Assembly (NCBI GenBank): GCA_025963385.1 | Contig: JAOPUT010000338.1 | Coordinates: forward strand, 1 to 48,160 | Direction: 5' to 3' | DNA: 48,160 nt | Origin: Mycobacterium sp. | GTDB lineage: Bacteria; Actinomycetota; Actinomycetes; Mycobacteriales; Mycobacteriaceae | Shown here: positions 15,801 to 25,958 of the stretch, piece after piece | Numbering within the stretch: the first letter of the stretch is position 1 | How the letters are laid out: each line of letters begins with the position of its first letter | The notes under the pieces: model-generated | Seen by the model: only the letters and a program-made list of their open reading frames with translations | Told to the model about the DNA's origin: nothing | The model's database searches: none | Position numbers and translations under genes: made by a program

Positions 15801-17285
15801 ATGTCCGGTGAGACGTCGCCCCCAACTCCTGGACGCATTGCTGGGGTCGAGGTGCGCTCGATCGACTATGTGCCGCTCAACGAACGGCACGGCAGGGTAT
15901 GGAGTCAGGGCCCCCTGTGGTTCATGAGCAACGCCCAGATCGCGACTCTGGCTGTCGGCACATTCTCGGTCACCGGGGGCGGCAATCTGATCTGGTCGAT
16001 GCTCGCGATTATCGGGGGAGTCCTGTTCGGCACATTCTTCATGGCGTTCCACTCAGCGCAAGGCCCGCAGCTGGGGCTGCCCCAGATGATCCAGTCACGC
16101 CCGCAGTTCGGATATATGGGCGCGTTGCTGGTCTGGGCGTTCGCATACCTTCAGTACGCGGGCTTCAACATCTTCAACACTATATTGGCTGGCGACGCCC
16201 TCCACTCGACCGTTCATGGTCCCAGCAAGATGTGGATCGTGGTTGCCACCTTGGTTGCTGCGATCGTGGCGCTGGTCGGGTACGACCTCATCCACGGAGT
16301 CGAGCGGTGGCTGACGGCGGGCTTCCTCATCATTTTCGGGCTCCTCACGATCGGGGTCTGCACGTTGTCCTATCCGGCGGGCTCCTTCGACCTCGGCGGC
16401 TTCAAATGGACTCCCTTCCTCATCCAGTTCGGTGCGGTCGCCGGCTACCAGATCAGCTGGGCCATCTACGTTTCGGACTACTCCCGCTACCTTCCCCCGT
16501 CGGTCACGGTCCGCCTCACCTTCCTATGGACGTACTGGGGCTCTGCGCTCGGCGCCATCTGGCTGATGTGCCTGGGTGCCGCGCTGGCCGCCTGGGCAGG
16601 CGACAGCTTCGACACGATCGCGTCGCTGAAGGCGGCTGGCGATCACGTGTTTCCGGGCTTCGGAGCTATTGCCCTCGTCTTTTCCACGCTCGGCCTCATT
16701 TCGGTCACCGCCTTGAACATGTATGGCGGGTCGCTCACTTTGATCAGTGCGATCGACTCGTTCAAGAAGGTCCGCCCGACGGCCACGGTGCGCATCATCA
16801 CCATCAGTTTCACCGCGGTGCTCTCCCTCATCCCGGCCTTGCTCATCGGCGAGAACTTCCTCACCAACTTCGAGGACTTCCTGCTCCTGGTGCTCTACCT
16901 GTTCGTCCCGTGGACCGCGGTCAACCTGGTCGACTACTACATCGTGCGACGTGGGCACTATGCCATCGCCGAGATATTCAACCCTCATGGCATGTACGGA
17001 CGATGGGGCTGGCGCGGCATCACGTCGTATCTCGTGGGCTTCGCGGCGATGCTCCCGTTCCTCAGCACCAGCAAGTACACCGGGTTTGTCGCGACCCAAC
17101 TCGGTGGGGCCGACATCTCAATGTTCATCGGTCTTCCGGTCGCCGGAGTCCTGTACTGGATCCTGGCCAAGTCGGTCGACGTCGAGACCGAGACGAAGGT
17201 AGCCCAGGCGGAGGCGGCGGAGTTGGAGCGGTTAGCCCGAGCTCACCAGCGTCCTGAGGAGCAAACTGGCAACGTCACCGGGTGA
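15801..17285 (+). CDS. NCS1 family nucleobase/cation permease
   Basis: A 494-residue membrane protein of the NCS1 family (cytosine, purine, hydantoin, allantoin or vitamin precursor uptake with a cation). The N-terminal signature PLNERHGRVWSQGPLWFMSN leads into about 12 hydrophobic segments. LPQMIQSRPQFGYMGALLVW, YQISWAIYVSDYSRYLP and VNLVDYYIVRRGHY are typical family stretches. The start is fixed by AAGGAGG upstream. It is divergent from the hydrolase gene, and the pair may serve uptake and breakdown of one compound; this is inference. The substrate cannot be predicted from sequence by eye. Confidence 0.85.
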   Translation: MSGETSPPTPGRIAGVEVRSIDYVPLNERHGRVWSQGPLWFMSNAQIATLAVGTFSVTGGGNLIWSMLAIIGGVLFGTFFMAFHSAQGPQLGLPQMIQSRPQFGYMGALLVWAFAYLQYAGFNIFNTILAGDALHSTVHGPSKMWIVVATLVAAIVALVGYDLIHGVERWLTAGFLIIFGLLTIGVCTLSYPAGSFDLGGFKWTPFLIQFGAVAGYQISWAIYVSDYSRYLPPSVTVRLTFLWTYWGSALGAIWLMCLGAALAAWAGDSFDTIASLKAAGDHVFPGFGAIALVFSTLGLISVTALNMYGGSLTLISAIDSFKKVRPTATVRIITISFTAVLSLIPALLIGENFLTNFEDFLLLVLYLFVPWTAVNLVDYYIVRRGHYAIAEIFNPHGMYGRWGWRGITSYLVGFAAMLPFLSTSKYTGFVATQLGGADISMFIGLPVAGVLYWILAKSVDVETETKVAQAEAAELERLARAHQRPEEQTGNVTG

Positions 17286-17357
17286 CCCACACGCCTCGCT
17301 ACCGGGGCCACGGCCAGTGAGTCTCTAAAGCTGCAGCCTGACGATCCTTTTCATCAT

Positions 17358-17395
17358 CAGAGGAGGCCGACCGTCGCCAACGGCTACGGCCTCTG
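17358..17395 (+). terminator. Weak terminator-like hairpin after the NCS1 gene
   Basis: CAGAG pairs with CTCTG and, past a three-base bulge, GCCG pairs with CGGC. No T-run follows. It lies about 70 bases after the permease stop, which fits a mycobacterial terminator without a T-tail, but the stem is imperfect. Confidence 0.3.
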
Positions 17396-17535
17396 ACGAT
17401 TCGTACCGGTAACCCGCCATATTCGATCTCGCCGTATTCGTCGCGCACGCCGGCTAACCGCCGAGGACCCGGCGTCCCATGGCTACAACGCGATTCAGTG
17501 CACTCAGCCCCACTCGAAAGTGGGGCTGATCAGTT

Positions 17536-17560
17536 TGGCAGGTGCAGGATTCGAACCTGC
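17536..17560 (-). other. tRNA 3'-end fragment (T-arm plus acceptor), possible att remnant
   Basis: Read on the minus strand, the 25 bases form a perfect T-arm GCAGG-TTCGAAT-CCTGC followed by ACCTGCC and a discriminator A. This looks like the 3' end of a tRNA-Tyr-like gene. No matching 5' acceptor half (GGCAGGT) lies within tRNA distance, so the rest is absent. Short 3' tRNA copies are typical traces of integrase attachment sites. No integrase gene is present in the window. Confidence 0.55.
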
Positions 17561-17855
17561 TTCTGCAGTTGCGCCGAGCTTCGCTCAGCGGGTCAGGCTG
17601 AAAACACCGTTAAAACCCTGGTCCCCCGACACCGTTCGAGAGATTCAGCGAAGAACGGGTGGACACGTGCTGCGCCCGTCACACCGTCGTGCATGGATGC
17701 CGTAAAGGTCTGGATCCGGGGTGTCAAGGAACCGTCAAGGACGGCGATCGCCGCGGCGGAGGTCGTTAGCTTCGAATCGTGCCGACCCCAGACTGCGATG
17801 AGGCGGCACGGAAGTCGGCGAGTCCAGCGTGGCTTGCCCTGTGAATGGAGACGAA

Positions 17856-17939
17856 ATGACGGTGTTGCTGTACGTCGTGCTGACGGTGGCGATCTTCGCG
17901 CTGCTGGGCTTGATGCAGAAGTTGGTCGAGGGACTGTGA
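17856..17939 (+). CDS. 27-residue membrane peptide leading the kdp operon
   Basis: A very short frame: ATG, hydrophobic core [19 protein letters not shown], then a charged end QKLVEGL and TGA. It is preceded by GGAGACGA at ribosome-binding distance. Its TGA overlaps the GTG start of kdpF (GTGA at 17936-17939), so the two are coupled. It would be a single-span membrane peptide. I believe similar peptides precede kdpF in other actinobacteria, though they are rarely annotated. Role unknown; a KdpFABC accessory subunit is a reasonable guess. Confidence 0.6.
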   Translation: MTVLLYVVLTVAIFALLGLMQKLVEGL

Positions 17940-18025
17940 GCCTCGACAACGTCGTCGGTCTGGTGCTGGCCGCGGGTCTGGCCGTGTTCATGGTTGGTGC
18001 TCTGCTCTTTCCGGAGAAGTTCTAA
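17936..18025 (+). CDS. kdpF: KdpF, small subunit of the K+-transporting ATPase
   Basis: A 29-residue single-span peptide from [22 protein letters not shown], then GALLFPEKF. The ending ALLFPEKF and the length match KdpF, which stabilises the KdpABC complex in the membrane. Its GTG overlaps the preceding TGA, and its TAA shares a base with the kdpA ATG (TAATG, 18023-18027), giving tight translational coupling with kdpA. Confidence 0.85.
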   Translation: MSLDNVVGLVLAAGLAVFMVGALLFPEKF

Positions 18026-19695
18026 TGAGCACCACCACGTCAGGGGTCGTGTTCCTCGCCGTCCTGGTTCTGGCTCTCGCTCTGGTTCACGTTCCGCTCG
18101 GCGACTACATGTTTCGCGTGTACAGCGCCGAAAGGCATTCCCGCGCCGAGAAACTCATCTACCGGTCGATTGGGGCTGATCCGAAGGCGGAGCAGACATG
18201 GGGCGGTTATGCCCGCAGTGTGCTGGCGTTCTCCGCAATCAGCGTGCTGTTTCTGTTCGTCCTTCAATTGGTGCAGGGCAGGCTGCCACTGCACCTGAAC
18301 GACCCCGCCACGCCGATGACGCCGGCCCTGGCGTGGAACACCGCGATCAGTTTCGTCACCAACACCAATTGGCAGGCCTACTCCGGCGAGTCGACCATGG
18401 GTCACCTGGTGCAGATGACCGGACTCGGCGTGCAGAACTTCGTCTCTGCTGCCGTAGGTATGGCCGTGGCCGTGGCGCTGGTCCGTGGGTTTGCCCGTCG
18501 ACGCACCGACGAGTTGGGCAACTTCTGGGTCGACCTGGTGCGCGGCACCATACGAATCCTGTTGCCCTTGGCGGTCATCGCCGCTCTCGTCCTCATCGCC
18601 GGCGGCGCCATCCAGAACTTCCACCTGCACGACCAGGTGATGAACACCCTTGCCGGCGCGCAGCAGACCATCCCCGGCGGCCCGGTCGCCAGCCAGGAGG
18701 CCATCAAGGAACTCGGCACCAACGGTGGTGGCTTCTACAACGCCAACTCCGCGCACCCATTCGAGAACCCCACCGCGTGGACCAACTGGGTGGAGATCTT
18801 CCTGCTGCTGGTCATCTCCTTCTCGATGCCTCGCATGTTCGGCCGCATGGTCGGCAGCAAGAAGCAGGGCTACGCGATCGTAGCGGTGATGGGTGTGATT
18901 GCCTCGCTGAGCGTTTCGCTGATGATGTTCTTCCAGATCCAGGCTCACGGCACCGTCCCGACGGCGATCGGCTCGGCCATGGAGGGCGTCGAACAACGTT
19001 TCGGCGTGCCGGACTCGGCCGTCTTCGCCGACGCGACCACGTTGACGTCCACCGGCGCGGTCAACTCGTTCCACGACTCGTACACCAGCCTCGGCGGTCT
19101 GATGACGTTGTTCAACATGCAGCTCGGTGAAGTCGCCCCCGGTGGTACGGGTTCCGGCCTGTACGGCATGTTGATCCTCGCCGTCATCACGGTGTTCGTC
19201 GCAGGACTGATGGTCGGCCGCACGCCCGAGTACCTCGGCAAGAAGATCACGCCGCGTGAGATCAAGCTCGCGGCCGCATACTTCCTCGTCACGCCGCTGA
19301 TCGTGCTGACCGGTACCGCCGTCGCGATGGCCATGCCCGGCCAGCGAGCCGGCATGCTCAACACCGGGCCACACGGTCTTTCCGAGGTGCTGTACGCCTT
19401 CACCTCGGCGGCCAACAACAACGGCTCGGCATTTGCTGGCATCTCGGTCAACACCGAGTGGTACAACGTCGCACTCGGGCTCGCGATGGCATTCGGCCGC
19501 TTCCTGCCGATCATCCTGGTGCTCGCACTCGCCGGTTCCCTTGCCGTCCAACGCAGTACACCGGAGTCCGTCGGCACGCTGCCGACGCACCGCCCGCAGT
19601 TCATCGGCATGGTCGCGGGCGTGACGGTCATCTTGGTCGCCCTCACCTTCCTGCCGATGCTCGCACTCGGACCCCTCGCTGAAGGAATTCACTGA
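18025..19695 (+). CDS. kdpA: KdpA, K+-binding channel-like subunit
   Basis: A 556-residue polytopic membrane protein that selects and binds K+ for the P-type ATPase KdpFABC. Selectivity-filter regions are visible: [15 protein letters not shown] near residues 113-127, [19 protein letters not shown] at 231-249, and later [20 protein letters not shown] and [12 protein letters not shown]. Length is normal for the family. The ATG is set by overlap with the kdpF stop. The gene is followed at two bases by kdpB. The operon is expected to respond to low K+ through the KdpDE pair downstream. Confidence 0.97.
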   Translation: MSTTTSGVVFLAVLVLALALVHVPLGDYMFRVYSAERHSRAEKLIYRSIGADPKAEQTWGGYARSVLAFSAISVLFLFVLQLVQGRLPLHLNDPATPMTPALAWNTAISFVTNTNWQAYSGESTMGHLVQMTGLGVQNFVSAAVGMAVAVALVRGFARRRTDELGNFWVDLVRGTIRILLPLAVIAALVLIAGGAIQNFHLHDQVMNTLAGAQQTIPGGPVASQEAIKELGTNGGGFYNANSAHPFENPTAWTNWVEIFLLLVISFSMPRMFGRMVGSKKQGYAIVAVMGVIASLSVSLMMFFQIQAHGTVPTAIGSAMEGVEQRFGVPDSAVFADATTLTSTGAVNSFHDSYTSLGGLMTLFNMQLGEVAPGGTGSGLYGMLILAVITVFVAGLMVGRTPEYLGKKITPREIKLAAAYFLVTPLIVLTGTAVAMAMPGQRAGMLNTGPHGLSEVLYAFTSAANNNGSAFAGISVNTEWYNVALGLAMAFGRFLPIILVLALAGSLAVQRSTPESVGTLPTHRPQFIGMVAGVTVILVALTFLPMLALGPLAEGIH

Positions 19696-19697
19696 AA

Positions 19698-21896
19698 ATG
19701 GCCATGACCAAAACGTCCTCGCCCGTCGAACGTGACACCACTGCGAAGAACGGCGCCAAAGATGACCGTGGCGGCACGTTCGGCGAGAAGACTGCGCTGA
19801 AGAAGCGCGTCGGCGGCGGACTACTGGACCCCACGATGCTCTGGCGCTCGACCCCCGACGCCCTGCGCAAGCTCGATCCGCGCACGCTGTGGCGCAACCC
19901 CGTGATGTTCGTCGTCGAGATCGGCGCCGTGTGGAGCACCATCCTGGCCGTCGTCGAGCCGTCGTGGTTCGGTTGGCTGACCGTCGTCTGGCTGTGGCTG
20001 ACCGTGATCTTCGCCAACCTCGCCGAGGCAGTCGCAGAGGGTCGCGGCAAGGCCCAGGCCGACTCGCTGCGAAAGACCAAGGCCGACACGGTCGCCCGAC
20101 GGCTCAACGGCTGGACATCGACCACGCCAGGCACCGAGGAGGAGGTCGCTGCACCCCTGCTTCGCCAGGGCGACTTCGTCGTCGTCGAGGCCGGACAGGT
20201 GATCCCCGGTGACGGCGACGTCGTCGAAGGCATTGCCTCGGTGGACGAGTCGGCCATCACGGGTGAATCCGCGCCGGTGATCCGCGAGTCGGGCGGCGAC
20301 CGCTCCGCCGTCACCGGCGGCACGACGGTGCTGTCGGACCGGATCGTCGTGAAGATCACCCAGAAGCCCGGCGAGAGCTTCATCGACCGGATGATCGCCC
20401 TCGTCGAGGGTGCCAACCGGCAGAAGACGCCCAACGAGATCGCGCTGAACATCCTGCTCGCCGCGCTCACCCTGATCTTCGTCTTCGCGGTCGCCACCCT
20501 GCAGCCGCTGGCGATCTTCAGCAAGGCCAACAACCCCGGTGTCCCTGACTCGTTGGCGCTCACCGGCGATGGCATCAGCGGCATCGTCATGGTGGCCCTG
20601 CTGGTCTGTCTCATCCCGACGACGATCGGTGCCCTGCTGAGCGCCATCGGCATCGCGGGTATGGACCGGCTGGTTCAGCGGAACGTGCTGGCGATGTCCG
20701 GTCGCGCCGTCGAGGCCGCCGGTGACGTCAACGTCCTGCTGCTCGACAAGACCGGCACCATCACGCTCGGCAACCGGCAGGCGGGCGCATTCCTCCAACT
20801 CGACGGGGTCACCACCGAGCAGTTCGCCGACGCCGCGCAGCTCTCCAGCCTGGCCGACGAGACCCCGGAGGGACGCTCCATCGTGGTGTTCGCCAAGCAG
20901 CGCTTCGGCTTACGGGAGCGTGCGGCGGGCGAGCTGACCAACGCCCACTGGGTCGAGTTCACCGCCGCCACGCGCATGTCCGGCGTCGACCTCGACGACG
21001 GTCACCAACTCCGCAAGGGTGCGGCCGCATCGGTCGCCGACTGGGTGCGTGCCAACGGCGGCACCGTGCCACCCGAGCTCGGTGCGATGGTCGACGAGGT
21101 GTCCTCGGGCGGCGGCACACCGCTGGTCGTCGGCGAACTCAAGGACGGCGCAGCACGAGCTCTCGGCGTCATCGCGCTCAACGACGTCGTCAAGCAGGGC
21201 ATGCGCGAACGGTTCGAGGAGATGCGGCGCATGGGCATCCGCACGGTGATGATCACCGGCGACAACCCGTTGACCGCCAAGGCGATTGCCGACGAGGCGG
21301 GCGTCGACGACTTCCTCGCCGAGGCCACGCCCGAGGACAAGCTCGCGCTGATCAAGCGCGAGCAGGAGGGCGGCAAGCTCGTCGCGATGACCGGCGACGG
21401 CACCAACGACGCGCCCGCCCTCGCGCAGGCCGACGTCGGCGTCGCGATGAACACCGGCACGTCGGCGGCCAAGGAGGCCGGCAACATGGTCGACCTCGAC
21501 TCCGACCCCACCAAGCTCATCGAGATCGTCGAGATCGGCAAGCAGCTCCTCATCACACGTGGTGCGTTGACCACGTTCTCCATCGCCAACGACATCGCGA
21601 AGTACTTCGCGATCATCCCGGCCATGTTCGTCACGCTGTTCCCCGGCCTCGATCTGCTCAACGTGATGCGGTTGCACAGCCCGCAGTCGGCGATCCTGTC
21701 CGCAGTCGTCTTCAACGCCCTCGTGATCGTCGCGCTGATCCCCTTGTCTCTGCGGGGTGTCCGCTACACCCCCAGCAGCGCGTCGAAGCTGTTGAGCCGC
21801 AACCTCTACGTCTACGGGCTCGGCGGGATCATCGCCTCGTTCGTAGGAATCAAGTTGATCGACAGGTTGATCCAACTCTTCCCAGGGATGTCCTAA
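19698..21896 (+). CDS. kdpB: KdpB, P-type ATPase catalytic subunit
   Basis: A 732-residue P-type ATPase subunit that drives K+ uptake. Motifs: the TGES loop at about 188-191 (ITGESAPV), the phosphorylated Asp350 in DKTGT, and the hinge [16 protein letters not shown] starting at residue 566. The N-terminus carries about 40 extra hydrophilic residues (Lys, Asp and Thr rich) before the first conserved region. KdpB of enterobacteria has a shorter tail. Either the ATG at 19698 or the ATG at 19704 could be the start. It lies between kdpA and kdpC with 2-base gaps. Confidence 0.97.
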   Translation: MAMTKTSSPVERDTTAKNGAKDDRGGTFGEKTALKKRVGGGLLDPTMLWRSTPDALRKLDPRTLWRNPVMFVVEIGAVWSTILAVVEPSWFGWLTVVWLWLTVIFANLAEAVAEGRGKAQADSLRKTKADTVARRLNGWTSTTPGTEEEVAAPLLRQGDFVVVEAGQVIPGDGDVVEGIASVDESAITGESAPVIRESGGDRSAVTGGTTVLSDRIVVKITQKPGESFIDRMIALVEGANRQKTPNEIALNILLAALTLIFVFAVATLQPLAIFSKANNPGVPDSLALTGDGISGIVMVALLVCLIPTTIGALLSAIGIAGMDRLVQRNVLAMSGRAVEAAGDVNVLLLDKTGTITLGNRQAGAFLQLDGVTTEQFADAAQLSSLADETPEGRSIVVFAKQRFGLRERAAGELTNAHWVEFTAATRMSGVDLDDGHQLRKGAAASVADWVRANGGTVPPELGAMVDEVSSGGGTPLVVGELKDGAARALGVIALNDVVKQGMRERFEEMRRMGIRTVMITGDNPLTAKAIADEAGVDDFLAEATPEDKLALIKREQEGGKLVAMTGDGTNDAPALAQADVGVAMNTGTSAAKEAGNMVDLDSDPTKLIEIVEIGKQLLITRGALTTFSIANDIAKYFAIIPAMFVTLFPGLDLLNVMRLHSPQSAILSAVVFNALVIVALIPLSLRGVRYTPSSASKLLSRNLYVYGLGGIIASFVGIKLIDRLIQLFPGMS

Positions 21897-21898
21897 TC

Positions 21899-22771
21899 AT
21901 GAAGTTCTCCAACCTCGCTCGTCAGCACTGGGCAGCCCTGCGGGCTCTGCTGGTGCTCACCGTGATCGTGGGCGGCGCCTACCCGTTGTTCATCTGGCTC
22001 GCCGCCCAGCTGCCCGGCCTGCAGGACAAGGCCAACGGGTCGATCGTCGAGTCGGGCGGAAAGCCGGTGGGCAGCAGCCTGATCGGCCAGCTGTTCACCG
22101 ACTCCGACGGCAACCCCCTTCCGCAGTACCTCCAGAGTCGGCCGTCGGCCGCGGGCGACGGTTACGACCCCATGGCCACCAGCGCGAGCAACCTTGGCCC
22201 GGAGAGCATCGTGGACGGACCGGACAAGCCAAGTCTGCTCACCCAGGTGTGCACCCGCAGTGCCGACGTCGCCAAGCTCGACGGAGTCAACGGAGCCAGA
22301 CCGTTCTGCACCGGCGAGGGCGTCGGGGCGGTCCTGTCCGTCATCGGTCCCAGAGACGCCGCGGGGATCGTCGCCCGCCCCGCCCGGGTCGTCAGCGTCA
22401 ACGAGCCGTGCGACACCACGAAGATCCCGTTCCTCGCCACCTACGATGGCGTCCGGGTGGAATGCGCGAAAGCTGGCGAGGACTACTCGATCGGCCAGCT
22501 GGTGCCGATTCGCGGCGCTGCGTCCGCCGACTCTGCGGTACCTGCCGATGCCGTGACCGCCAGCGGCAGTGGCCTGGACCCCGACATCTCCCCCGCCTAC
22601 GCCGAACTGCAGGTCAACCGCATCGCCCAGGCGCGCGGTCTGAGCGCCGACGTGGTCAGGAACGTCATCGCCGCCAACACCGACGGACGGGCGCTCGGCT
22701 TCATGGGCGAGCCCAGCGTGAACGTGCTCGCCGTCAACATCGCGCTCGACGAACACCGTCCGGGTGGATGA
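21899..22771 (+). CDS. kdpC: KdpC subunit with a large central insertion
   Basis: A 290-residue protein. KdpC is a single-span subunit that assists KdpB, normally about 190 residues. Residues about 1-105 (TM near residues 18-38, then GSSLIGQLFTDSDGNPLPQY, RPSAAGDGYDP and SNLGP) and the last 75 residues (SGSGLDPDISPAYAELQVNR, GRALGFMGEPSVNVLAVNIA) match the family. Between them, about 105-215, is an extra extracytoplasmic block with Cys at 118, 137, 171 and 189. Paired disulfides are possible. Its end overlaps the kdpD start by 8 bases. Confidence 0.95.
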   Translation: MKFSNLARQHWAALRALLVLTVIVGGAYPLFIWLAAQLPGLQDKANGSIVESGGKPVGSSLIGQLFTDSDGNPLPQYLQSRPSAAGDGYDPMATSASNLGPESIVDGPDKPSLLTQVCTRSADVAKLDGVNGARPFCTGEGVGAVLSVIGPRDAAGIVARPARVVSVNEPCDTTKIPFLATYDGVRVECAKAGEDYSIGQLVPIRGAASADSAVPADAVTASGSGLDPDISPAYAELQVNRIAQARGLSADVVRNVIAANTDGRALGFMGEPSVNVLAVNIALDEHRPGG

Positions 22772-25280
22772 TGGGCAGGTGAGTTCCGAGCCCAGGCACC
22801 CCACCAAACGGGGTGAGTTGCGCATCTACCTCGGCGCCGCGCCGGGCGTCGGCAAGACGTTCGCCATGCTCGGCGAGGCGCACCGCAGGCTCGAACGCGG
22901 CACCGACGTCGTCGCCGCGGTCGTCGAGACCCACGGCCGCAAGCGAACCGCCGAGATGCTCGCCGGCATCGAACTCATCCCGCCGCATCTCATCGCCTAC
23001 CGTGGCTGCGAATTCCCCGAGCTCGACGTCGACGCCGTGCTGGCGCGTCGTCCCGAGGTCGTCCTGGTCGACGAACTCGCGCACACCAACACGCCCGGCT
23101 CGCGGAATGCGAAGCGCTGGCAGGACGTCGACGAGCTCCTCGACGCGGGCATCACCGTCGTGTCCACCGTCAACGTCCAGCACCTCGAGAGCCTCAACGA
23201 CGTCGTCGCGCAGATCACCGGGATCGAGCAGCAGGAGACCGTGCCCGACGAGGTGGTGCGACGCGCAGACCAGATCGAACTCGTCGACATCACCCCGGAG
23301 GCGTTGCGGCGCAGGCTATCCCATGGCAACGTCTACGCCCCCGAACGCATCGACGCCGCGCTGAGCAACTACTTCCGTCAGGGCAACCTCACCGCACTGC
23401 GCGAATTGGCACTGCTGTGGCTCGCCGACCAGGTCGATGCCGCGCTCGCGAAGTACCGCGCCGACCACGAGATCAGCGACACGTGGGAGGCCCGCGAACG
23501 CGTCGCCGTCGCCGTCACCGGTGGCGACGAGTCGGAGACGTTGGTGCGCAGAGCCTTTCGCATCGCCTCGCGATCCAGCGCCGAGCTGATGATCGTGCAC
23601 GTGGTCCGCGGCGACGGGCTGTCCGGCGTCTCCGGGCCGCAGATGGGCAAGATCCGCGAGCTCGCCGCCAGTCTCGGGGCGACGGTCCACACCGTCGCGG
23701 GCGACGACGTCTCGGGGTCGCTGCTGGACTTCGCCCGCGAGATGAACGCCACGCAGCTGGTTCTCGGCACGTCGCGGCGATCGCGGTGGGCCCGCATCTT
23801 CGACGAGGGCATCGGCGCCGCCACGGTGCAGCGCTCGGGGAAGATCGACATCCACATGGTCACCCACGAACAGGCAAGGGGCGGACCGTCGTGGACGGTC
23901 TCTCCGCGCGAGCGACGGCTGGCGTCATGGCTCGCCGCGCTGGTGGTGCCGTCGGCGCTGTGCGCGGTGATCACGCTGCTGCTCGACCGATTCCTCGGCA
24001 TCGCAGGCGAGAGCGCGCTGTTCTTCGTCGGCGTCGTCGTGGTGGCACTGCTCGGCGGTGTCACACCCGCCGCGGCGTCGGCGGTGCTGTCGGGACTGCT
24101 GCTCAACTACTTCCTCGTCGAGCCCCGCTACAGCTTCACCATTGCCCAACCCGACAGCGCCGTCACGATCGTCGTGCTGTTCCTCGTCGCCGTCGCCGTC
24201 GCCGCCCTCGTCGACAGCGCCGCCAAGCGCGCCAGGGAGGCCCGCCGCGCGTCGCAAGAGGCCGAGCTGCTGGCCCTGTTCGCCGGCTCGGTGCTACGCG
24301 GTGCCGACCTCGACGCCCTGCTCGAGCGGGTCCGCGAGACGTACTCGCAGCGCGCGGTGAGCATCCTGCGGGAGAAGGACGGTGAGCAGAACATCATCGC
24401 GTGCGTCGGGACCGACCCGTGCGTCGACGTCGAATCCTCGGACACCGCAATCGAAGTCGGCGACGACGAGTTCTGGATGCTGATGAGCGGACGGCAACTG
24501 GCCGCCCGCGACCGGCGCGTCCTGACGGCCGTGGCCAAGCAGGCGGCGGGACTGGTGCGTCAGCGCGAACTCATCGCCGAGGCAGGGCAGGCCGAGGCCA
24601 TCGCGCGGGCCGACGAGTTGCGCCGCTCGCTGCTGTCGGCGGTCAGCCACGACCTGCGGACACCGCTGGCGGGCGCCAAGGCCGCGGTGTCGAGTCTGCG
24701 CGCCGGGGACGTCGGCTTCTCACCGGAGGACACCGCCGAACTCCTCGCGACGATCGAGGAGTCCATCGACCAGTTGACGGCGCTCGTCGGCAACCTGCTC
24801 GACTCGTCGCGCCTCGCCGCCGGCGTGGTCCGACCCGAGCTGCGCCAGGTCTACCTCGACGAGGTGGTGCACCGTGCGATCGTCGGGATTCCCCGGGGTA
24901 CCAGCGGATTGGATCGAATCAAGGTCGACGTCGGCAACACCGCGGCGATGGCCGACGGCGGGCTGTTGGAACGCGTCCTCGTCAACGTGATCGACAACGC
25001 CATGCGCTACGCCCCCGACGGCATGGTGCGCATCAACGCGGGCCGGGTCGGCGACCGGGTGCTGATCAACGTCATCGACGAGGGTCCCGGCGTCCGGCGG
25101 ACCCAGATGGACGAGTTGTTCGCCCCCTTCCAACGGTTCGGCGACCACGACAACACCACCGGCGTCGGGTTGGGCCTCTCGGTGGCAAAGGGTTTCGTCG
25201 AAGCAATGGGTGGCGGGATCACCGCCACCGACACCCCCGGTGGCGGGCTAACCGTCGAGATCGACCTGGGGGCACCATGA
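22764..25280 (+). CDS. kdpD: KdpD sensor histidine kinase
   Basis: An 838-residue membrane kinase for K+ limitation and turgor. Domains: the KdpD sensor with P-loop-like GAAPGVGKT (24-32) and VLVDELAHTNTPGSRN; a universal-stress-like domain at about 245-365; four hydrophobic helices (DUF4118) at about 385-490; a GAF-like linker; then HisKA with phospho-His629 in SAVSHDLRTPLAGAK. The ATPase domain has the N box around Asn745 (VNVIDNAMRYAPDG) and GVGLGLSVAKG. The GTG at 22764 is used; a GTG at 22779 is also possible. It overlaps kdpC by 8 and kdpE by 4 bases. Confidence 0.96.
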   Translation: MDDGQVSSEPRHPTKRGELRIYLGAAPGVGKTFAMLGEAHRRLERGTDVVAAVVETHGRKRTAEMLAGIELIPPHLIAYRGCEFPELDVDAVLARRPEVVLVDELAHTNTPGSRNAKRWQDVDELLDAGITVVSTVNVQHLESLNDVVAQITGIEQQETVPDEVVRRADQIELVDITPEALRRRLSHGNVYAPERIDAALSNYFRQGNLTALRELALLWLADQVDAALAKYRADHEISDTWEARERVAVAVTGGDESETLVRRAFRIASRSSAELMIVHVVRGDGLSGVSGPQMGKIRELAASLGATVHTVAGDDVSGSLLDFAREMNATQLVLGTSRRSRWARIFDEGIGAATVQRSGKIDIHMVTHEQARGGPSWTVSPRERRLASWLAALVVPSALCAVITLLLDRFLGIAGESALFFVGVVVVALLGGVTPAAASAVLSGLLLNYFLVEPRYSFTIAQPDSAVTIVVLFLVAVAVAALVDSAAKRAREARRASQEAELLALFAGSVLRGADLDALLERVRETYSQRAVSILREKDGEQNIIACVGTDPCVDVESSDTAIEVGDDEFWMLMSGRQLAARDRRVLTAVAKQAAGLVRQRELIAEAGQAEAIARADELRRSLLSAVSHDLRTPLAGAKAAVSSLRAGDVGFSPEDTAELLATIEESIDQLTALVGNLLDSSRLAAGVVRPELRQVYLDEVVHRAIVGIPRGTSGLDRIKVDVGNTAAMADGGLLERVLVNVIDNAMRYAPDGMVRINAGRVGDRVLINVIDEGPGVRRTQMDELFAPFQRFGDHDNTTGVGLGLSVAKGFVEAMGGGITATDTPGGGLTVEIDLGAP

Positions 25281-25957
25281 CCCGGGTGCTGGTGATCGAC
25301 GACGAACCGCAGATCCTGCGGGCGCTGCGCATCAACCTGTCCGTCCGGGGCTATGAGGTGCACACCGCGGACACCGGTGCACGAGCGCTTCGGCTCGCCG
25401 CCGAGCACAAGCCCGACGTCGTCGTGCTCGACCTCGGACTCCCCGACATCTCCGGTATCGAGGTGCTGGAGGGGCTGCGTGGATGGCTCACCGCGCCCGT
25501 CATCGTGCTCTCGGCGCGCACCGACTCCTCGGACAAGGTGGAGGCCCTCGACGCAGGCGCCGACGACTACGTGACCAAGCCGTTCGGCATGGACGAGTTC
25601 CTCGCGCGCCTGCGGGCAGCGGTGCGCCGCGGTGCCGCGTCCACGGAGACCGACGAGCCCGTCGTCGAAACCTCCTCCTTCACAGTCGATCTCGCCGCCA
25701 AGAAGGTCATCAGGCACGGCGCGGAGGTACACCTGACACCCACCGAGTGGGGCTTGCTGGAGATGCTGGTGCGCAACCGCGGGAAGCTCGTCGGTCGGGA
25801 GGAACTGCTGAAGGAAGTGTGGGGTCCCACCTACGCCAAGGAGACCCACTATCTGCGGGTGTACCTCGCCCAGCTGCGCCGCAAACTGGAGGACGATCCG
25901 TCGCACCCACGGCACCTGCTCACCGAGACCGGGATGGGCTACCGCTTCGCAGAGTGA
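25277..25957 (+). CDS. kdpE: KdpE response regulator
   Basis: A 226-residue OmpR/PhoB-type regulator. The receiver domain has VLVIDDEPQILRALRINLSV, the phospho-acceptor Asp52 in VVVLDLGLPD, and the switch lysine in DDYVTKPFG. The C-terminal winged helix includes LTPTEWGLLEMLVRNRGKLV and KETHYLRVYLAQLRRKLED, typical of KdpE. It activates the kdpFABC promoter when phosphorylated by KdpD. ATG and kdpD's TGA overlap as ATGA. The gene ends one base from the stop of a convergent TetR gene. Confidence 0.96.
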   Translation: MTRVLVIDDEPQILRALRINLSVRGYEVHTADTGARALRLAAEHKPDVVVLDLGLPDISGIEVLEGLRGWLTAPVIVLSARTDSSDKVEALDAGADDYVTKPFGMDEFLARLRAAVRRGAASTETDEPVVETSSFTVDLAAKKVIRHGAEVHLTPTEWGLLEMLVRNRGKLVGREELLKEVWGPTYAKETHYLRVYLAQLRRKLEDDPSHPRHLLTETGMGYRFAE

Positions 25958-25958
25958 C

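Larger units (their letters stand above)
17286..17855. other. Intergenic region before kdp, includes tRNA-like fragment
   Basis: About 570 bases with no supported protein gene. It contains a weak hairpin (17358-17395) after the permease, a tRNA 3'-end-like fragment at 17536-17560, and the region expected to hold the kdp promoter. No KdpE site could be named by eye. Confidence 0.5.

Noticed and set aside
15899..17257. Plus-strand 452-codon frame inside the permease gene
   Set aside because: Shifted frame of the NCS1 gene; Arg-, His- and Pro-rich with no motifs, while the main frame has clear permease helices.
18040..19692. Long minus-strand frame across kdpA
   Set aside because: Antisense shadow of kdpA, rich in Asp, His and Gln with no domain character.
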